In this document: positions 1 through 7,878 of the stretch, in pieces
How positions within the stretch are numbered: position 1 is the first letter of the stretch
How the letters are laid out: the number at the start of each line of letters is the position of its first letter
Assembly (NCBI GenBank): GCA_002471195.1
Contig: DKPN01000078.1
Span: forward strand, 1 to 14,882
Origin: Bacteroides sp. UBA7333
GTDB lineage: Bacteria > Bacteroidota > Bacteroidia > Bacteroidales > Bacteroidaceae
DNA: 14,882 nucleotides
Direction: 5' to 3'
The notes under the pieces: generated by a model
Told to the model about the DNA's origin: nothing
What the model saw: the letters and a program-made list of their open reading frames with translations, nothing else
The model's database searches: none
Program-made: the position numbers and the translations under genes

Positions 1-167
1 TTGAGAGGCTTTTTTGCGTTCATATATATCGTTTGCTACAAATTTTCAGAAATCAAATCTCTGATGACTACTCACATAATAGACTTTTCTTTACATATAG
101 AATATTTTACTGAATAATAATGCATAAATAATGGTTTGTATGCAAAAAAAACTTTATTATATTATAT

Positions 168-209
168 ATACATCATATATATACAAATATATGCATATAT
201 ATGATGTAT
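168..209. repeat. 15-bp perfect inverted repeat upstream of argR
   Basis: The arms at 168-182 (atacatcatatatat) and 195-209 are exact reverse complements separated by 12 nt. Inside, at 187-200, lies a second 14-bp palindrome (atatatgcatatat). The element lies immediately upstream of the -33 position of the proposed argR promoter. It could be an additional, AT-rich ArgR binding site, or simply a consequence of very AT-rich DNA. ArgR hexamers typically bind paired boxes, so a second site next to the 211-228 palindrome is plausible. Confidence 0.5.
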
Positions 210-234
210 GTATACATTTAAATGTATATATTTG
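203..234 (+). promoter_or_regulatory. Proposed argR operon promoter (Bacteroidota -33/-7 type)
   Basis: TATATTTG at 227-234 matches the Bacteroidota -7 consensus TAnnTTTG exactly. The -33 element would fall near 203-207 and is weak (gatgt), as expected for a regulated promoter. Transcription would start near 241, about 19 nt before the ATG at 260. The operator-like palindrome at 211-228 fills the space between the two elements. This is inference from consensus matching only. Confidence 0.55.
211..228. promoter_or_regulatory. Probable ArgR operator (ARG-box-like 18-bp palindrome)
   Basis: TATACATTTAAATGTATA is a perfect 18-bp palindrome. It has the length and layout of the Escherichia coli ARG box (WNTGAATWWWWATTCANW) but differs by a symmetrical dinucleotide in each half (AC/GT in place of GA/TC). 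It sits between the proposed -33 and -7 elements and overlaps the first two bases of the -7. This is a classic repressor position in front of argR itself, so autoregulation of the arginine operon is likely. Confidence 0.55.
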
Positions 235-259
235 CATCGTATTAAGCAAGAATATACTG

Positions 260-727
260 ATGAAGACAAGAGCAAATCGTATGGATGCCATCAAAGCTTT
301 AATTCAAAGTAATGATGTTGCTTCGCAAGAAGAATTACTTCAATTATTATTAAAGAATGGATATGTATTAACCCAAGCAACTCTATCGCGTGATTTAAAA
401 CTTTTGAAAATAGCAAAAATTGCCAATTCTGATGGCAAGTATGTCTATACTCTATCAGATGAAATTAAACCACGCATTATCGAAAATAGGACTGTAGCCT
501 CTGCTATAGTAGGAGGTTTTTTATCATTAAATTTCTCTGGAAACTTAGCTGTCATTCGTACTCTTCCAGGTTATGCGAGTGGTATGGCATATCACATCGA
601 TAACCATTCAAGTGACGAGATTCTTGGAACGATAGCCGGTGATGATACCATCATGCTTATATTACGTGAAAATACGGATCATCAAGATATACGTAATTAT
701 ATCTCGATTGTTCTTTCTGGAAATTAA
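260..727 (+). CDS. argR: Arginine repressor ArgR
   Basis: Arginine-responsive DNA-binding repressor, 155 residues, the usual ArgR length. The N-terminal winged helix-turn-helix carries the family motif TQATLSRDL (residues 38-46). The C-terminal oligomerisation and arginine-binding domain carries PGYASGMAYHID (about 103-114) and GTIAGDDTI (123-131), whose paired aspartates contact arginine in characterised ArgR proteins. An in-frame ATG at 131 would add 43 residues of Tyr/Ile-rich sequence with no counterpart in the family. That extension would be encoded by the palindromes and proposed promoter, so the ATG at 260 is chosen. The gene heads an operon of arginine biosynthesis genes and probably represses it, and itself, when arginine is plentiful. 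Confidence 0.95.
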   Translation: MKTRANRMDAIKALIQSNDVASQEELLQLLLKNGYVLTQATLSRDLKLLKIAKIANSDGKYVYTLSDEIKPRIIENRTVASAIVGGFLSLNFSGNLAVIRTLPGYASGMAYHIDNHSSDEILGTIAGDDTIMLILRENTDHQDIRNYISIVLSGN

Positions 728-754
728 TAAAATAGATCTATATATAAATAGGTA

Positions 755-1321
755 ATGAAAAGTCAAGGAATTGAGGTAATGGTAGCTGATGCCTCACATG
801 AGGTTTATGTTGACACAATTTTGAAAACCATCAGTGATGCAGCAAAAGTACGTGGAACAGGTATTGCAGAACGTACTCATGAATATATCGCTACAAAAAT
901 GAAAGAGGGTAAGGCTATTATAGCTCTTCGCGGTGAAGAGTTTGCAGGTTTTACATATATTGAATCATGGGGTAATAAACAATATGTAGCTACTTCGGGT
1001 TTAATTGTTCACCCCGATTTTCGCGGCACAGGTTTGGCAAAGCGAATCAAGCAAGCTTCTTTTCAACTGTCGCGTTTGCGTTGGCCATGGGCTAAGATAT
1101 TTAGTCTAACTAGTGGTGCTGCTGTAATGAAAATGAACACGGAACTCGGTTATGTACCTGTTACATTCAATGAGCTGACTGATGATGAAGCTTTTTGGAG
1201 AGGTTGTGAAGGATGCATTAATCATGATATATTGGTGTCCAAAAATCGCAAATTCTGTATATGTACTGCAATGCTGTATGATCCGGCATTACGTGAAAAT
1301 GAAAATAATAATACTAAATAA
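755..1321 (+). CDS. GNAT-family N-acyltransferase of the arginine operon (candidate glutamate N-acyltransferase)
   Basis: A 188-residue GNAT acyltransferase. The acyl-CoA pyrophosphate-binding motif A is visible as IVHPDFRGTGLAKRIKQ (about residues 84-100), after a beta strand typical of the fold. It is a single GNAT domain with no amino-acid-kinase domain, so it is not the classical ArgA architecture. Position between argR and argG suggests it makes the N-acylglutamate that starts arginine synthesis. Because Bacteroides fragilis uses N-succinyl intermediates, succinyl-CoA is a possible donor; this is inference. The C-terminal part has a Cys-rich stretch (C151, C154, C168, C170), which could bind metal. 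The start at 755 lies 27 nt after argR; Met9 (779) is an alternative start. The gene ends 9 nt before argG. Confidence 0.85.
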   Translation: MKSQGIEVMVADASHEVYVDTILKTISDAAKVRGTGIAERTHEYIATKMKEGKAIIALRGEEFAGFTYIESWGNKQYVATSGLIVHPDFRGTGLAKRIKQASFQLSRLRWPWAKIFSLTSGAAVMKMNTELGYVPVTFNELTDDEAFWRGCEGCINHDILVSKNRKFCICTAMLYDPALRENENNNTK

Positions 1322-1330
1322 ATCAGAATC

Positions 1331-2536
1331 ATGGAACAAAAAAAGAAAGTGGTTGTAGCATTCAGCGGAGGTTTAGATACATCTTATACTGTCATGTATC
1401 TTGCAAAAGAAAAAGGATACGACGTATATGCAGCTTGTGCTAATACAGGTGGATTTAGTGAAGAGCAATTAAAACAAAATGAAGAAAATGCTTACAAGTT
1501 AGGTGCAAAAGGATATGTAACTATTGATGTAACGCAAGAATATTATGAAAAGAGTTTGAAATATATGATTTTTGGTAATGTATTGCGCAATGGTACTTAC
1601 CCTATTTCTGTCAGTTCAGAACGTATATTCCAGGCTTTGGCTATCGCTAGATATGCCAACGAAATTGGTGCAGATGCCATTGCGCATGGTTCAACAGGTG
1701 CTGGGAATGATCAGATACGTTTTGATATGACATTTTTAGTGCTCGCTCCTAATGTTGAAATTATTACGTTGACACGCGATAACGCTTTGTCACGTCAAGA
1801 TGAAATAGACTATCTAAATAAAAATGGCTTTTTTGCCGATTTTACTAAACTTAAATACTCTTATAATGTAGGACTTTGGGGTACATCAATATGTGGTGGC
1901 GAAATCTTAGATTCTTCTAAAGGACTACCCGAATCTGCTTATCTGAAACATGCTGAAAAAGAAGGTTCAGAAGAGTTGCGCATTGAGTTTAAGAAAGGTG
2001 AGGTACACGCTGTAAATGGGGAAGTCTTTGAAGACAAAATCGCAGCAATACAAAAAATAGAAGAGATCGGTGCAGCTTATGGAATAGGTCGTGATATGCA
2101 TGTAGGCGATACGATTATCGGAATCAAAGGACGTGTCGGATTTGAAGCTGCTGCTCCAATGCTAATTATTGGTGCGCACCGCTTCCTCGAAAAATATACT
2201 TTGAGCAAATGGCAACAATATTGGAAAGATCAAGTAGCCAACTGGTATGGTATGTTTTTGCATGAAAGTCAATATTTGGAACCTGTAATGAGAGATATTG
2301 AGGCTATGTTGGACGAGTCGCAGCGCAATGTAAATGGTACAGCTATTTTAGAACTTCGACCTTTATCATTCTCGACCGTTGGTGTAGAGTCTGAAGATGA
2401 TTTAGTTAAAACTAAATTTGGTGAATATGGCGAAGTTCAAAAAGGTTGGACTGCCGAAGATGCAAAAGGGTTTATTAAGGTAACTTCAACTCCGTTGAGA
2501 GTTTACTATTCAAATCACAAAGACGAGCAACTATGA
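1331..2536 (+). CDS. argG: Argininosuccinate synthase
   Basis: Joins citrulline and aspartate using ATP to form argininosuccinate, the penultimate step of arginine synthesis, in the cytosol. The N-terminal PP-loop AFSGGLDTS (residues 10-18) binds ATP, and GSTGAGNDQIRFD (about 120-132) corresponds to the family's citrulline/aspartate-binding segment, canonically GxTGKGNDQVRFE. The 401-residue length is full for the family. The segment YPISVSSERIFQA (about 90-102) differs from the usual YxLxTxLARPLIA, which places the protein in a divergent clade rather than indicating damage. Its stop codon overlaps the argC start (ATGA at 2533-2536), so the two are probably translationally coupled. Confidence 0.97.
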   Translation: MEQKKKVVVAFSGGLDTSYTVMYLAKEKGYDVYAACANTGGFSEEQLKQNEENAYKLGAKGYVTIDVTQEYYEKSLKYMIFGNVLRNGTYPISVSSERIFQALAIARYANEIGADAIAHGSTGAGNDQIRFDMTFLVLAPNVEIITLTRDNALSRQDEIDYLNKNGFFADFTKLKYSYNVGLWGTSICGGEILDSSKGLPESAYLKHAEKEGSEELRIEFKKGEVHAVNGEVFEDKIAAIQKIEEIGAAYGIGRDMHVGDTIIGIKGRVGFEAAAPMLIIGAHRFLEKYTLSKWQQYWKDQVANWYGMFLHESQYLEPVMRDIEAMLDESQRNVNGTAILELRPLSFSTVGVESEDDLVKTKFGEYGEVQKGWTAEDAKGFIKVTSTPLRVYYSNHKDEQL

Positions 2537-3501
2537 TCAAAGCGGGTATAATAGGTGGTGCCGGATATACGGCTGGTGAGTTAATTCGTTTATTGATTAA
2601 CCATCCTGAAACAGAAATCGTTTTTATTAACAGTAATAGCAATGCTGGCAATAAAGTTACCGATGTTCATGAAGGGTTATATGGAGAGTGCGATTTAGTA
2701 TTTACCAATCAATTGCCTCTCGATTCAATTGATGTACTTTTCTTTTGCACTGCTCATGGAGACACAAAGAAATTCATTGAATCTCATCAATTACCTGAAG
2801 ATTTACGAATCATTGATTTATCAACCGATTATCGTATAAAAGATGAATCGCATGATTTCATATATGGTTTGCCAGAGTTAAATCGTAGAGCTACTTGCAC
2901 AGCAAAACATGTGGCAAACCCCGGATGTTTTGCTACTTGTATAGAGTTAGCATTACTCCCGCTGGCTAAACATCTTATGCTGAATGAAGACATAATGGTA
3001 AATGCTATTACTGGAAGTACTGGCGCTGGTGTAAAACCCGGTGCAACCAGTCATTTCAGTTGGAGAAATAATAATATGAGTGTGTATAAAGCATTCGACC
3101 ATCAACATATTGCCGAAATTAAACAATCATTACAACAGTTACAGAACAGCTTTAATGTTGAAATAGACTTTATTCCATATCGTGGCGATTTTCCTCGTGG
3201 TATTTTTGCAACATTGGTAGTAAAGACAAAAGTAGCTTTAGAAGAGATTGAGCGTATGTATGAAGAATATTACGCAAAAGATTCTTTCACTCATATCGTA
3301 AAAGAAAATATTGATTTAAAACAAGTTGTCAACACCAATAAATGCTTAATTCATTTAGAAAAACACGGTGATAAATTGTTGATTATATCATGTATTGATA
3401 ATTTGTTGAAAGGTGCTAGCGGTCAGGCTGTACACAATATGAACCTAATGTTTAATTTGGAAGAAACAATCGGATTAAGATTGAAACCTTCCGCATTCTA
3501 A
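2533..3501 (+). CDS. argC: N-acetyl(succinyl)-gamma-glutamyl-phosphate reductase
   Basis: Reduces N-acyl-gamma-glutamyl phosphate to the semialdehyde with NADPH. The N-terminus has the Rossmann nucleotide-binding motif GIIGGAGYTAGEL (about residues 5-17). The catalytic cysteine is C132 in VANPGCFAT, and a conserved histidine pair follows in FDHQHIAEI (H190, H192). GSTGAGVKPG (161-170) is another family motif. The 322-residue length is normal for the short ArgC class. Overlapping argG by 4 nt and lying 6 nt before argD, it is in the core of the operon. The acyl group, acetyl or succinyl, cannot be read from the sequence. Confidence 0.96.
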   Translation: MIKAGIIGGAGYTAGELIRLLINHPETEIVFINSNSNAGNKVTDVHEGLYGECDLVFTNQLPLDSIDVLFFCTAHGDTKKFIESHQLPEDLRIIDLSTDYRIKDESHDFIYGLPELNRRATCTAKHVANPGCFATCIELALLPLAKHLMLNEDIMVNAITGSTGAGVKPGATSHFSWRNNNMSVYKAFDHQHIAEIKQSLQQLQNSFNVEIDFIPYRGDFPRGIFATLVVKTKVALEEIERMYEEYYAKDSFTHIVKENIDLKQVVNTNKCLIHLEKHGDKLLIISCIDNLLKGASGQAVHNMNLMFNLEETIGLRLKPSAF

Positions 3502-3507
3502 ACGCTT

Positions 3508-4629
3508 ATGAAATTATTCGATGTTTACCCACTATTCGATATTAATATCGTAAAAGGTCATGGCTGTTATGTATGGGATGATAAAGGTGTAGAATATCTC
3601 GATCTATATGGAGGACATGCTGTCATTTCTATCGGACATGCACATCCTCATTATGTCGAAATGATTAGTCATCAAGTTGCTCAGTTAGGATTTTACTCTA
3701 ATTCGGTTATCAATAAACTACAAGAAACGGTAGCTTTGCGTCTAGGCAAGTTGTCGGGATATGAAGATTACTCTTTTTTCATGGTCAACAGTGGTGCCGA
3801 AGCCAACGAAAATGCATTTAAACTGGCATCATTTCATACTGGTCGCACGCGAATCATCGCTTTTAATAAAGCATTCCATGGGCGTACTTCATTGGCTGTC
3901 GAAGCAACTGATAATCCTAGTATCATTGCTCCTATTAATGCTAATGGACACGTAACCTACCTACCGTTAAACGATATTGAATCGGTGAAAGCTGAATTAT
4001 CGAAAGGAGATGTATGTGCCGTGATCATTGAAGGTATACAAGGAGTAGGGGGTGTGCAAGTACCAACCACCGATTTCATGGTTGAATTGCGTCAGCTTTG
4101 TACCGATACAAACACTGTATTGATCTTAGATGAAATTCAGAGTGGATATGGACGTAGTGGTAAGTTTTTTGCTCATCAATATAGTGGTATTAGACCCGAC
4201 TTAATCACTGTGGCTAAAGGTATTGGAAATGGATTTCCCATTGGGGGAATGTTGATCAGTCCGATGTTTACTCCAGTTTATGGAATGTTGGGAACCACTT
4301 TTGGAGGTAATCATTTAGCTTGTGCAGCAGCTTTAGCTGTTATGGATGTTATCGAACAAGAGAAGCTAATAGAGAATGCAGCAAAAGTAGGTGCTCATTT
4401 AATTTCAGAGTTAAAACAAATACCACAAATAAAAGAGGTACGAGGCGAAGGGTTGATGATTGGTATGGAGTTTGAAGGACCCGTAAAAGAAGTTCGTAGT
4501 AAATTGATATACGAAGAAAAAATATTCACAGGTGCTAGTGGAGCGAATGTCATACGTTTATTGCCTCCATTAACACTTAGTTTGCACGAAGCCAATGATT
4601 TTATTCAGCGATTGAAAAAAATATTGTGA
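3508..4629 (+). CDS. argD: N-acetyl(succinyl)ornithine aminotransferase
   Basis: Class III PLP-dependent aminotransferase that converts the N-acylglutamate semialdehyde from ArgC to N-acylornithine using glutamate. Motifs in order: NSGAEAN (residues 94-100), which binds the cofactor phosphate; FHGRT (123-127); LDEIQSGYGRSG (207-218), with D208 facing the pyridine nitrogen; and the PLP lysine K237 in ITVAKGIGNGFPIGGM. The 373-residue length is complete. Together with argC it supplies two consecutive steps, and a terminator follows 40 nt downstream. An ornithine delta-aminotransferase is the main alternative, but operon context makes ArgD much more likely. Confidence 0.95.
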   Translation: MKLFDVYPLFDINIVKGHGCYVWDDKGVEYLDLYGGHAVISIGHAHPHYVEMISHQVAQLGFYSNSVINKLQETVALRLGKLSGYEDYSFFMVNSGAEANENAFKLASFHTGRTRIIAFNKAFHGRTSLAVEATDNPSIIAPINANGHVTYLPLNDIESVKAELSKGDVCAVIIEGIQGVGGVQVPTTDFMVELRQLCTDTNTVLILDEIQSGYGRSGKFFAHQYSGIRPDLITVAKGIGNGFPIGGMLISPMFTPVYGMLGTTFGGNHLACAAALAVMDVIEQEKLIENAAKVGAHLISELKQIPQIKEVRGEGLMIGMEFEGPVKEVRSKLIYEEKIFTGASGANVIRLLPPLTLSLHEANDFIQRLKKIL

Positions 4630-4668
4630 TGTAAGTCATAGCTTTTTGATAAATAAGATAGCCATTTG

Positions 4669-4716
4669 AAAGGCATAATCATCTTCTAATAAAGGAAGTT
4701 GGTTATGCCTTTTTTT
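4669..4716 (+). terminator. Intrinsic terminator of the arginine operon
   Basis: A 10-bp perfect stem (aaaggcataa at 4669-4678 with ttatgccttt at 4703-4712), extended inward by a G-T pair and two more pairs, is followed by seven Ts at 4710-4716. It lies 40 nt after the argD stop and separates the arginine operon from proC. Confidence 0.88.
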
Positions 4717-4801
4717 GTTTTATAGATTTCATTTGTTAATAACTTAAAGAGACGAATGATAGGCTAACACCACACGGTGTCGAAAAAATACCGATCGATT
4801 A

Positions 4802-4832
4802 TTCGGTTTTTAATTAATATCTTCTAACTTTG
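4802..4832 (+). promoter_or_regulatory. Promoter of the proC operon
   Basis: TAACTTTG at 4825-4832 is an exact TAnnTTTG -7 element. TTCG at 4802-4805, at the preferred 19-bp spacing, would be the -33 element (consensus TTTG). Predicted transcription start is near 4839, about 20 nt before the proC ATG. Two short inverted repeats lie just upstream or overlapping: acacc/ggtgt at 4767-4780, and accga/tcggt at 4790-4807, the latter covering the -33. Either could be an operator, but both are only 5 bp. Confidence 0.6.
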
Positions 4833-4859
4833 TCCAAACTGACTAAATAATACTAAAAT

Positions 4860-5633
4860 ATGAAAATAGCTATCATTGGAGCAGGAAATATGGGTGGTTC
4901 AATAGCTCAAGGATTATCCAACGGTAAATTGATATCAACTTCTGATATTACAGTATCAGATTCAGATACAGCAAAACTCAAGTTGTTGAAAGATGCTAAT
5001 CCAGATTTGCAGGTAACTTCGAATAATATTGATGCGGTAGAAACAGCAGATATTATTATTATAGCCGTAAAACCATGGTTAGTTCATTCCGTATTAAAAG
5101 ATATTGATTTAAGTCGTAAACAAATATTGGTATCAATAGCAGCAGGTATCAACTTCGAACAATTAGCGCACGATGTTATTGAGCCCGAAATGCCAATGTT
5201 TCGCGTTATACCTAATACTGCAATCAGTGAGTTGGAAAGTTTCAATGCCATCTCTTCACGTAATGTCACAAAAGAGCAAGAATCGTTGATACTTTCAATT
5301 TTCAATGAAATGGGTACTTCTATTCTATTGCCCGAAGATAAACTCCCTGCTGCAACGGCATTGGCTTCATGTGGAATAGCATTTGTGTTTAAATACATTC
5401 AAGCTGCTATGCAGGCTGGTGTCGAAATGGGTATTCGTCCCGATGAAGCTATGAATATGGTTGCTCAATCGGTAAAAGGTGCCGCACAATTGATATTAAA
5501 CAATCACACTCACCCTAGTATTGAAATAGATAAAGTAACTACTCCGGGTGGAATTACGATTAAAGGAATTAATGAACTCGATCATGCCGGCTTTACTTCA
5601 GCAGTAATCAAAGCGATGAAGGCATGCAATTAA
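4860..5633 (+). CDS. proC: Pyrroline-5-carboxylate reductase
   Basis: Catalyses the last step of proline synthesis, reducing pyrroline-5-carboxylate to proline with NAD(P)H. The N-terminal Rossmann motif IIGAGNMGGSIAQGL spans residues 5-19. Also present are AVKPW (69-73) and RVIPNT (115-120), and the C-terminal family signature is clear in DKVTTPGGITIKGINELD (224-241). The 257 residues make a complete enzyme. The usual SGSGPAY stretch reads ASCGIAF (169-175), a departure in the hinge region. It follows the arginine operon but has its own promoter. It lies 19 nt before the XRE/cupin gene. Confidence 0.95.
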   Translation: MKIAIIGAGNMGGSIAQGLSNGKLISTSDITVSDSDTAKLKLLKDANPDLQVTSNNIDAVETADIIIIAVKPWLVHSVLKDIDLSRKQILVSIAAGINFEQLAHDVIEPEMPMFRVIPNTAISELESFNAISSRNVTKEQESLILSIFNEMGTSILLPEDKLPAATALASCGIAFVFKYIQAAMQAGVEMGIRPDEAMNMVAQSVKGAAQLILNNHTHPSIEIDKVTTPGGITIKGINELDHAGFTSAVIKAMKACN

Positions 5634-5652
5634 ACAATATAAGAGATATAAT

Positions 5653-6198
5653 ATGGACGAAATACGACAAATAGCCGAACGTTTAAGAGGTTTGAGAGAT
5701 ATCTTAGAACTCTCGGCCGAAGAGTTAGCGATGCAATGCAACATTGAAGTTGATGAATATAAACTGGCCGAAACCGGTGATTCGGATATTTCTGTCAGTA
5801 TGTTGCAAAAAATAGCACGTAAATATAATATTGCTCTTGATGCCCTTATGTTTGGCGAAGAGCCTAAAATGAATAGTTACTTTTTAACGCGCGCCGGCAA
5901 AGGCACAAGTATAGAACGTACAAAAGCATATCGATATCAATCTTTAGCAGCTGGTTTTATACATCGTGATGCCGATCCGTTTATTGTAACGGTAGAGCCC
6001 AATGATGCGCCCATTCATTTTAATACACACGAAGGACAAGAGTTTAACTATGTTCTTGAAGGCCGTATGATGATTAGCATCAATGGCAACGAATTAATAC
6101 TTAATGAAGGCGATAGTCTATATTTTAACTCACAACTACCCCATGGCATGAAAGCACTCGATAATAAAAATGTGCGTTTCTTGGCTGTGATTATGTAA
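5653..6198 (+). CDS. XRE-family HTH regulator with C-terminal cupin domain
   Basis: A 181-residue probable transcription regulator. Residues 1-66 form an XRE-type helix-turn-helix: the leading LRGLRDILELSAEELA segment, then a recognition region ending in ISVSMLQKIARKYNIALDAL. Residues 110-181 form a cupin beta barrel with the two typical motifs: HEGQEFNYVLEGRMMISING (126-145) and NEGDSLYFNSQLPHGMKAL (151-169), whose H126, E130 and H164 could bind metal or ligand. Proteins of this build usually sense a small molecule through the cupin. It ends 7 nt before the acyl-CoA synthetase gene, so it may control that gene's activity or sense its substrate or product. The ligand is unknown. Confidence 0.9.
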   Translation: MDEIRQIAERLRGLRDILELSAEELAMQCNIEVDEYKLAETGDSDISVSMLQKIARKYNIALDALMFGEEPKMNSYFLTRAGKGTSIERTKAYRYQSLAAGFIHRDADPFIVTVEPNDAPIHFNTHEGQEFNYVLEGRMMISINGNELILNEGDSLYFNSQLPHGMKALDNKNVRFLAVIM

Positions 6199-6205
6199 TA
6201 GCATT

Positions 6206-7861
6206 ATGATTGAAAAATATTTACCACAAATACATTTTACTTCTCAAGAAGATTTTAAAAAGAATTTGAAAATCAATGTTCCCGAAAATTTTAATTTCGG
6301 ATACGATATTGTTGATGCATGGGCCGAAAAAGAACCCAATAAGCCTGCTCTATTGTGGACCAACGATAAAGGAGAACATCGCCAATACTCATTTGCTGAT
6401 ATGAAGCGATATTCGGATATGACAGCATCTTATTTCTCGAGTTTAGGAATTGGCAAAGGCGATATGGTTATGCTAATTTTGAAACGTCGTGTAGAGTTTT
6501 GGTTTAGTATTATTGCTCTACATAAATTAGGAGCCACTGTTATACCTGCCACACACTTATTGACTAAAAAAGATATAGTATATCGTTGTAATGCAGCCGA
6601 TATTAAAGCAATTGTTTGTGTGGGTGAAGAGGTTGTGACTAAACACATTGTTGAAGCAATGCCTCAATGTCCTACCGTAGAGCAATTAATAAGCGTAGGA
6701 CCCGAAATACCTGAAGGATTTAAAGATTTTCATCAAGGCATCAATCATGCTTCACCTTTTGTTCGCCCACAACAAGTAAACGAAAATGATGATATCTCTT
6801 TGATGTATTTTACCTCGGGAACAACCGGAGAACCTAAAATGGTGGCGCACGATTTTACTTATCCGTTGGGACACATCGTTACAGCAAGTTATTGGCATCA
6901 CCTTAATGAAAATAGTTTGCATCTTACCATTGCCGACACCGGTTGGGGGAAAGCGGTTTGGGGCAAACTTTATGGACAATGGATTGCAGGTGCAAATGTA
7001 TTTGTGTACGATCACGAAAAATTTACACCGGCCGATATCTTGAAGAAGATTGAAGATTACCATGTAACTTCACTATGCGCTCCTCCTACTATCTTTCGTT
7101 TTTTAATACATGAGGATTTAACAAAATACGATCTATCATCTCTAGCATATTGTACAATTGCAGGCGAAGCTTTGAATCCTGCTGTTTATGATAGCTTTAA
7201 AGAGCTAACCGGCATTAAGTTGATGGAAGGTTTTGGTCAAACCGAAACAACGCTTACTGTAGCTACTATGCCATGGATGGAACCAAAACCCGGTAGTATG
7301 GGATTGCCCAATCCGCAATATGATGTCGATTTGATTGATGCCGATGGTCGTTCTGTTGAAGCAGGTGAGCAGGGTGAGATTGTGATACGTACCGATAAAC
7401 AAAAACCATTAGGGTTGTTTAAAGAGTATTATAGAGATGCCAATCGTACACATGAGGCATGGAATAATAATATTTATTATACAGGCGACGTGGCTTGGAA
7501 AGATGAAGATGGATACTTGTGGTTTGTTGGTCGTACCGATGATGTAATCAAAAGCTCAGGTTATCGTATCGGTCCTTTTGAAGTAGAAAGTGCATTAATG
7601 ACACATCCTGCTGTTATAGAGTGTGCCATCACAGGTGTGCCCGACGAGATACGCGGTCAAGTAGTAAAAGCAACCATTATTTTAGCGCCATCATACAAAG
7701 ATAAGGCCGATGAAGCATTAGTCAAAGAACTTCAAAACCATGTTAAAAAAGTAACGGCACCTTATAAATATCCACGCGTTATTGAGTTTGTGTCAGAACT
7801 CCCGAAAACTATAAGTGGAAAAATTCGACGTGTCGAAATACGCAATAATGACGAAAAATAA
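6206..7861 (+). CDS. AMP-forming acyl-CoA synthetase (acetyl/medium-chain type)
   Basis: Activates a carboxylic acid to its CoA thioester through an acyl-adenylate, with ATP and CoA. The ANL superfamily motifs are all present in a 551-residue protein: P-loop TSGTTGEPK (residues 203-211), GFGQTETT (342-349), YYTGDVA (424-430), hinge GRTDDVIKSSGYRIGPFEVE (442-461), and the C-terminal catalytic lysine K539 in PKTISGKIRR. The overall pattern (TGWGKAVWGK and GYRIGPFEVES) resembles the medium-chain/ACSM-like branch more than acetyl-CoA synthetase proper, but the acid used cannot be told. It is the last gene of the proC operon, 7 nt after the cupin regulator, and is closed by a strong terminator. 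Confidence 0.92.
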   Translation: MIEKYLPQIHFTSQEDFKKNLKINVPENFNFGYDIVDAWAEKEPNKPALLWTNDKGEHRQYSFADMKRYSDMTASYFSSLGIGKGDMVMLILKRRVEFWFSIIALHKLGATVIPATHLLTKKDIVYRCNAADIKAIVCVGEEVVTKHIVEAMPQCPTVEQLISVGPEIPEGFKDFHQGINHASPFVRPQQVNENDDISLMYFTSGTTGEPKMVAHDFTYPLGHIVTASYWHHLNENSLHLTIADTGWGKAVWGKLYGQWIAGANVFVYDHEKFTPADILKKIEDYHVTSLCAPPTIFRFLIHEDLTKYDLSSLAYCTIAGEALNPAVYDSFKELTGIKLMEGFGQTETTLTVATMPWMEPKPGSMGLPNPQYDVDLIDADGRSVEAGEQGEIVIRTDKQKPLGLFKEYYRDANRTHEAWNNNIYYTGDVAWKDEDGYLWFVGRTDDVIKSSGYRIGPFEVESALMTHPAVIECAITGVPDEIRGQVVKATIILAPSYKDKADEALVKELQNHVKKVTAPYKYPRVIEFVSELPKTISGKIRRVEIRNNDEK

Positions 7862-7878
7862 TATATTGTCAAACCTGC

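Noticed and set aside
1..20. ggcttttttg at the window edge, like the right arm and T-tail of a terminator
   Set aside because: The left arm would lie outside the window, so a hairpin cannot be shown.
3761..3955. Open frame within argD on the + strand
   Set aside because: Overlaps argD in another frame; argD has all family motifs, and this frame has none.
4395..4595. Reverse-strand open frame in the argD 3' end
   Set aside because: Antisense shadow of a well-supported gene.
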